Assembly (NCBI GenBank): GCA_040902925.1
Contig: JBBDWJ010000153.1
Coordinates: forward strand, 1-32,653
Source: JBBDWJ01 sp040902925
Lineage (GTDB): Bacteria > Acidobacteriota > Terriglobia > Bryobacterales > UBA6623
DNA length: 32,653 nt
Direction of reading: 5' to 3'
Position 1 is the first letter of the stretch. Each line of letters begins with the position of its first letter. Positions 29,828 through 32,653 of the stretch are shown piece after piece. The notes under the pieces are model-generated. The model ran no database searches and had not been told where the DNA came from. It saw only the letters and a program-made list of their open reading frames with translations. Position numbers and translations under genes: made by a program.

Positions 29828-31003
29828 GTGCGGACGGTGCTCGTCGTCGGCGGCGCCGGTTACATCGGCAGCACGCTGGTGCGGGGACTGCTGGGGGACG
29901 GCTGCCGGGTGCGCGTTCTCGATTCGCTCGAGTTCGGTGACGCCTCGATCCGCGGCTTGTATCACAACCCGGACTTCGAAGTGATCCGCGGGGACTTTCG
30001 CTGCATCGAGCCCGTGGTGCGCGCCACGCAAGGCGTCGATGCCGTGATCCACCTGGGCGGCATTGTAGGCGACCCGGCCTGCACCATCGACGAAGATCTT
30101 ACGCTCGAGACGAATCTCGCGGCGACCAGTCTGCTCACCGAAGTTTGCCGCGGCGCCGGGATCTCGCGGCTGCTTTTCGCGTCATCGTGCAGCGTTTACG
30201 GTACGGCCGACGAAATCGTCGACGAGAAGTCGCCTCTGAATCCGGTCTCGCTGTATGCGGCGACGAAAGCGGATTCGGAAAAGGTGCTGCTCGAAGCTCG
30301 CAACCAGGCGCTGCATCCGGTGATCTTCCGCCTGGCGACGGTGTTCGGCTGGTCTTACCGGCCGCGCTTTGACCTGGTCGTCAATCTGCTGACGGCGCGC
30401 GCCATGAGCGAAGGCAAGATCACCATTTACAACGGCGAGCAATGGCGGCCCTTCATTCACGTGGAAGATGTGTGCCGCGCTTTTCGCATGGCGCTGGTCG
30501 CGCCGCTCGATCTGGTGAGCGGTCAGATCTTCAACGCCGGCAGCAGCTTCATGAACTTCACGCTGCGGCAGTTGGCCGACACGATCCAGCACATGGAGCC
30601 CGATCTCGATATCGAGTACATCGATAACGACGACAAGCGCAACTACCGCGTCAGCTTCGAGCGGATTCGCCGGGAGCTGGGCTTCCAGTGTCACGTCGGC
30701 CTCGAAACCGGCGTGCGCGGCTTGCAAGAGGCGCTGCGCCGCGGCCTGGTGAAAGACTACACCGAGCCGGTCTACAACAACTACAAGACGCTGCTGTCCC
30801 AAATCCGGCAAGCCAACGGTCACGCCGCCGCGCCCGAAACCGAGCTGCTGGCGCGGCAGTTCTCGCAAAAAAGTATCTGGTGGAATCTCAGCCATGGCAA
30901 CGGTAACGGCAGCAATGGTCACGCCGCTGTCGGCATCCAGGCGGTCAAGCCGGTCGCTGATGTGAAGAAATCCGGCCCGCGCGTTGTCGCGGCAGGAGGC
31001 TGA
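29828..31003 (+). CDS. NAD-dependent epimerase/dehydratase (nucleotide-sugar)
   Basis: A 391-residue extended SDR enzyme acting on an NDP-sugar for exopolysaccharide. The Rossmann motif is VLVVGGAGYIGS; the active site has the Ser in FASSCSVYG and YAATK (Tyr-x3-Lys). RPFIHVEDVCRAF and IFNAGSS follow. I start at GTG 29828 because the protein then begins MRTVLVVGGAGYIGS, as epimerases do; GC at third codon positions is low before this point and high after it. A CTG at 29717, 5 nt after AGGAGG, is an alternative that would add 37 residues. The last 60 residues (after LLSQIRQ) are a Gly/Asn/His/Ala-rich tail of unknown role. Confidence 0.82.
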   Translation: MRTVLVVGGAGYIGSTLVRGLLGDGCRVRVLDSLEFGDASIRGLYHNPDFEVIRGDFRCIEPVVRATQGVDAVIHLGGIVGDPACTIDEDLTLETNLAATSLLTEVCRGAGISRLLFASSCSVYGTADEIVDEKSPLNPVSLYAATKADSEKVLLEARNQALHPVIFRLATVFGWSYRPRFDLVVNLLTARAMSEGKITIYNGEQWRPFIHVEDVCRAFRMALVAPLDLVSGQIFNAGSSFMNFTLRQLADTIQHMEPDLDIEYIDNDDKRNYRVSFERIRRELGFQCHVGLETGVRGLQEALRRGLVKDYTEPVYNNYKTLLSQIRQANGHAAAPETELLARQFSQKSIWWNLSHGNGNGSNGHAAVGIQAVKPVADVKKSGPRVVAAGG

Positions 31004-31095
31004 GTCCGATAGACAATTCAACAACGGTAGAGATCGAATCGAGCACATCCCCCCTGCTTGGTGTACCTGAACAATCGAGAGGAGCAGAAGGCATC

Positions 31096-32340
31096 ATGCC
31101 GGTAACGAACGGGACAGCCGAGATTCACCAACGGGAATCGATCCTGGGGGGAGCTACTTCAGCGGCGATGGTCGCCCCCGCGGGTCCGCAAAAAGACCCC
31201 ATCATTGAAGGGCAGGCGTGGTTCACCGATGAGCAAGTGCAGTTCATCATGGACCGCATCCCCGGCGTGCTGCTGCAAGGACAACTGAGCAACGGCCCCT
31301 GGACGGCGGAGTTTGAGACCGCCGTGGCGCGGAACGCCGGCGCAAAGTATGCCACCGCGTTTCCATCTGGCACCGCTGCGCTCGAAGCCGCGCTTACCGC
31401 GCTGGGCATCGGCGCGGGCGACGAAGTGCTGCTGCCGGTGCAATCGTTCATCGGAAACGCCATGGCGATACGGCTTGCGGGCGCGACGCCGATTTTCTGC
31501 GACATCACCGCCTCAACGCATTGCCTCGATCCGGAAGAGATCACCCGCAAGGCGACACCCAAAACCAAGGCTGTGATCCTGGTTCACATGGGTGGCTTGA
31601 TTTCACCCGACATCGCGGAGATTCTCGGCCGCTGCGAAGCCAAAGGTCTGCTGCTGATCGAAGATTGCAGCCAGGCGCACGGAGCGCATTGGCACGGCCG
31701 TCCTGCCGGTTCGCTCGGCGCGGTCGGAGTGTATAGCTTCCAGTCCGCCAAAGTTTTGACTACCGGCGAAGGCGGCGCTGTCGTCACCAACAATCGCGCG
31801 TTGTCGCGCATCGTGTGCTCGCTGCAGAACCGCGGCCGCGACATGGATGCGAAGACCGAGGCCTACGCCCGCACCGGCCACAACAACCGTTTCCCGGAAG
31901 TCTCCGCGCTTTTGGGATTGGCGCAGTACCGTTCGCTGCCGCAGCTCGTCGCCAAACGCAACGAAACCGCCGCCTACTATCGCGCGCGGCTGCACGAAGA
32001 GGCGCCCGAGGTTGGTTTGCAGGCGCACCCGGCAAACATCGAGCACTCTTACAACAAGTTCATCATCAACCTGCCGCAAGGCGTTTCGCGCCATGAGGTC
32101 AAGCTGTTTCTACATCGCCGCGGCATTCCGGCGAGCCTGTGCTTCGCGCCGCTCCACCGCCAGCCCTTGTTCTCGGACCTGGGCGGCGCCGAAGTCGCTA
32201 ACTGTCCGGTCGCCGACGACGTGCTCGAGCGCAGTCTATGTCTGCCGATCGATCCGCGCATCAACGAAGTGCAGCGCAAAAAAGTCATCGACGTTCTGCT
32301 CGAAGCTCTGAAGCACGAAGGCGTGCAACCGGCAAGCTGA
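31096..32340 (+). CDS. DegT/DnrJ/EryC1/StrS-family aminotransferase
   Basis: A 414-residue PLP enzyme expected to transaminate a keto-sugar nucleotide, giving an amino sugar for the polysaccharide. PLP-binding Lys219 is in YSFQSAKVLTTGEGG; Asp190 in LLIEDCSQAHGA pairs with the PLP nitrogen. ATAFPSGTAALEAAL binds the phosphate. The first 35 residues are an extension beyond the usual family start, although the ATG is supported by GAGAGGAG upstream. It follows the epimerase by 92 nt and is the last gene of the operon. The pair fits an epimerase or dehydratase feeding an aminotransferase. Confidence 0.88.
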   Translation: MPVTNGTAEIHQRESILGGATSAAMVAPAGPQKDPIIEGQAWFTDEQVQFIMDRIPGVLLQGQLSNGPWTAEFETAVARNAGAKYATAFPSGTAALEAALTALGIGAGDEVLLPVQSFIGNAMAIRLAGATPIFCDITASTHCLDPEEITRKATPKTKAVILVHMGGLISPDIAEILGRCEAKGLLLIEDCSQAHGAHWHGRPAGSLGAVGVYSFQSAKVLTTGEGGAVVTNNRALSRIVCSLQNRGRDMDAKTEAYARTGHNNRFPEVSALLGLAQYRSLPQLVAKRNETAAYYRARLHEEAPEVGLQAHPANIEHSYNKFIINLPQGVSRHEVKLFLHRRGIPASLCFAPLHRQPLFSDLGGAEVANCPVADDVLERSLCLPIDPRINEVQRKKVIDVLLEALKHEGVQPAS

Positions 32341-32349
32341 TTCGGGCCG

Positions 32350-32653
32350 CTATCCCGAGCACGGCGAGCCGAGCACCGTATTCACCAACCGCTGAACGTC
32401 CACGACGTTGATTTGCGAGTCGCCATTGAAGTCCTCGCTTCCCGCGCTGAGCGAGATGCCGAGCACGACCAGCACCAGCCGCTGCACGTCGACGACATTC
32501 ACTGATCCGTCGAAGGTCAGATCGCACGGACTGTTGGGCGTGAACCCCACTCGCATCACCGTACCGCCGCCGCGCGCCAAATAGTAGAGATAGCCGTCTG
32601 GCCCCAGCGCGAGATCCACAGGGCTCGTAACCGATGAGGCGAAGCCGCTGGCC
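32350..32653 (-). CDS. Secreted protein with C-terminal dockerin-type repeats (5' part outside window)
   Basis: Only the last 100 residues are in the window. They begin within a beta-propeller-like motif (SPVDLALGPDGYLYYLARGG, then TVMRVGF) of the kind found in glucose/sorbosone dehydrogenase-like proteins. A dockerin type I domain follows, with two Ca-binding repeats: CDLTFDGSVNVVDVQRLVLV and DFNGDSQINVVDVQRLVNTVLG. The gene runs off the right end of the window. It is convergent with the aminotransferase, with 9 nt between stops. In Acidobacteria such domains occur on secreted proteins outside cellulosomes; the partner cohesin, if any, is unknown. Confidence 0.8.
   Translation of the reverse strand, partial: ASGFASSVTSPVDLALGPDGYLYYLARGGGTVMRVGFTPNSPCDLTFDGSVNVVDVQRLVLVVLGISLSAGSEDFNGDSQINVVDVQRLVNTVLGSPCSG

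Noticed and set aside
1..32653. tRNA and rRNA genes
   Set aside because: None was recognised by eye; no cloverleaf with conserved TTCGA-type loops or rRNA motifs was found.

Overview
The window is a high-GC bacterial chromosome fragment with two 10-base N gaps (4777-4786 and 13383-13392), so it is probably a draft or metagenome scaffold. The gene content suggests Acidobacteriota, most likely the Bryobacterales/Solibacter side: an Oar-like TonB-receptor barrel, twin-arginine-led amidohydrolase and Gfo/Idh/MocA proteins, a dockerin-tailed secreted protein, many toxin-antitoxin pairs and short hairpin repeats. This placement is inferred from family resemblance; the window has no rRNA or other marker.

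Layout. 1-2.8 kb: an OmpA-type lipoprotein (minus strand), then a PIN toxin/Phd-YefM-type antitoxin operon with its operator. 2.8-5.4 kb (minus): a Tat-exported amidohydrolase-fold protein and an acyl-CoA dehydrogenase. 5.5-9.3 kb (plus): an alkaline-phosphatase-superfamily 'sulfatase' with Thr at the nucleophile position, an FtsX-type ABC permease and a secreted glycine-zipper protein. 9.5-12.6 kb: an SRPBCC gene remnant and a 947-residue outer-membrane barrel. 12.7-14.2 kb: hicB-hicA, a LOG-family gene broken by a gap, and the tail of a mechanosensitive channel gene. 14.2-17.5 kb: an unrecognised protein with a possible caspase-like His/Cys pair, then an exported copper amine oxidase. 17.7-19.3 kb: a divergent regulator pair, one an HTH-S24 repressor whose protease dyad is lost, the other a Cys-cluster/HTH protein. 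19.6-26.0 kb: housekeeping genes (DUF192, Gfo/Idh/MocA, holB, an Hfq/LSm-like protein, a hotdog thioesterase, TPR, arfB). 26.3-32.3 kb: an exopolysaccharide operon (Wza-like exporter, Wzz/GumC-like co-polymerase, degenerate BY-kinase-like protein, epimerase, DegT aminotransferase). The window ends inside a dockerin-tailed protein on the minus strand.

The exopolysaccharide genes form one co-directional block with a possible sigma-54 promoter in front and a 421-nt structured, apparently untranslated stretch inside it (29407-29827). That stretch carries an ops-like sequence, a long stem-loop, and two mutually exclusive pairings, one of which would hide an AGGAGG. No glycosyltransferase, flippase or polymerase is present, so the rest of the pathway must lie elsewhere.

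Two patterns run through the window. First, several genes (PIN toxin, amidohydrolase, sulfatase, HTH-S24 repressor, Gfo/Idh/MocA) have a good -10 hexamer only 6-8 nt before the start codon, as expected for leaderless mRNAs. Second, intergenic spaces carry a dispersed two-hairpin repeat (four good copies and one decayed), GGACAG/CTGTCC hairpins, and unrelated 13-19 bp tandem duplications.
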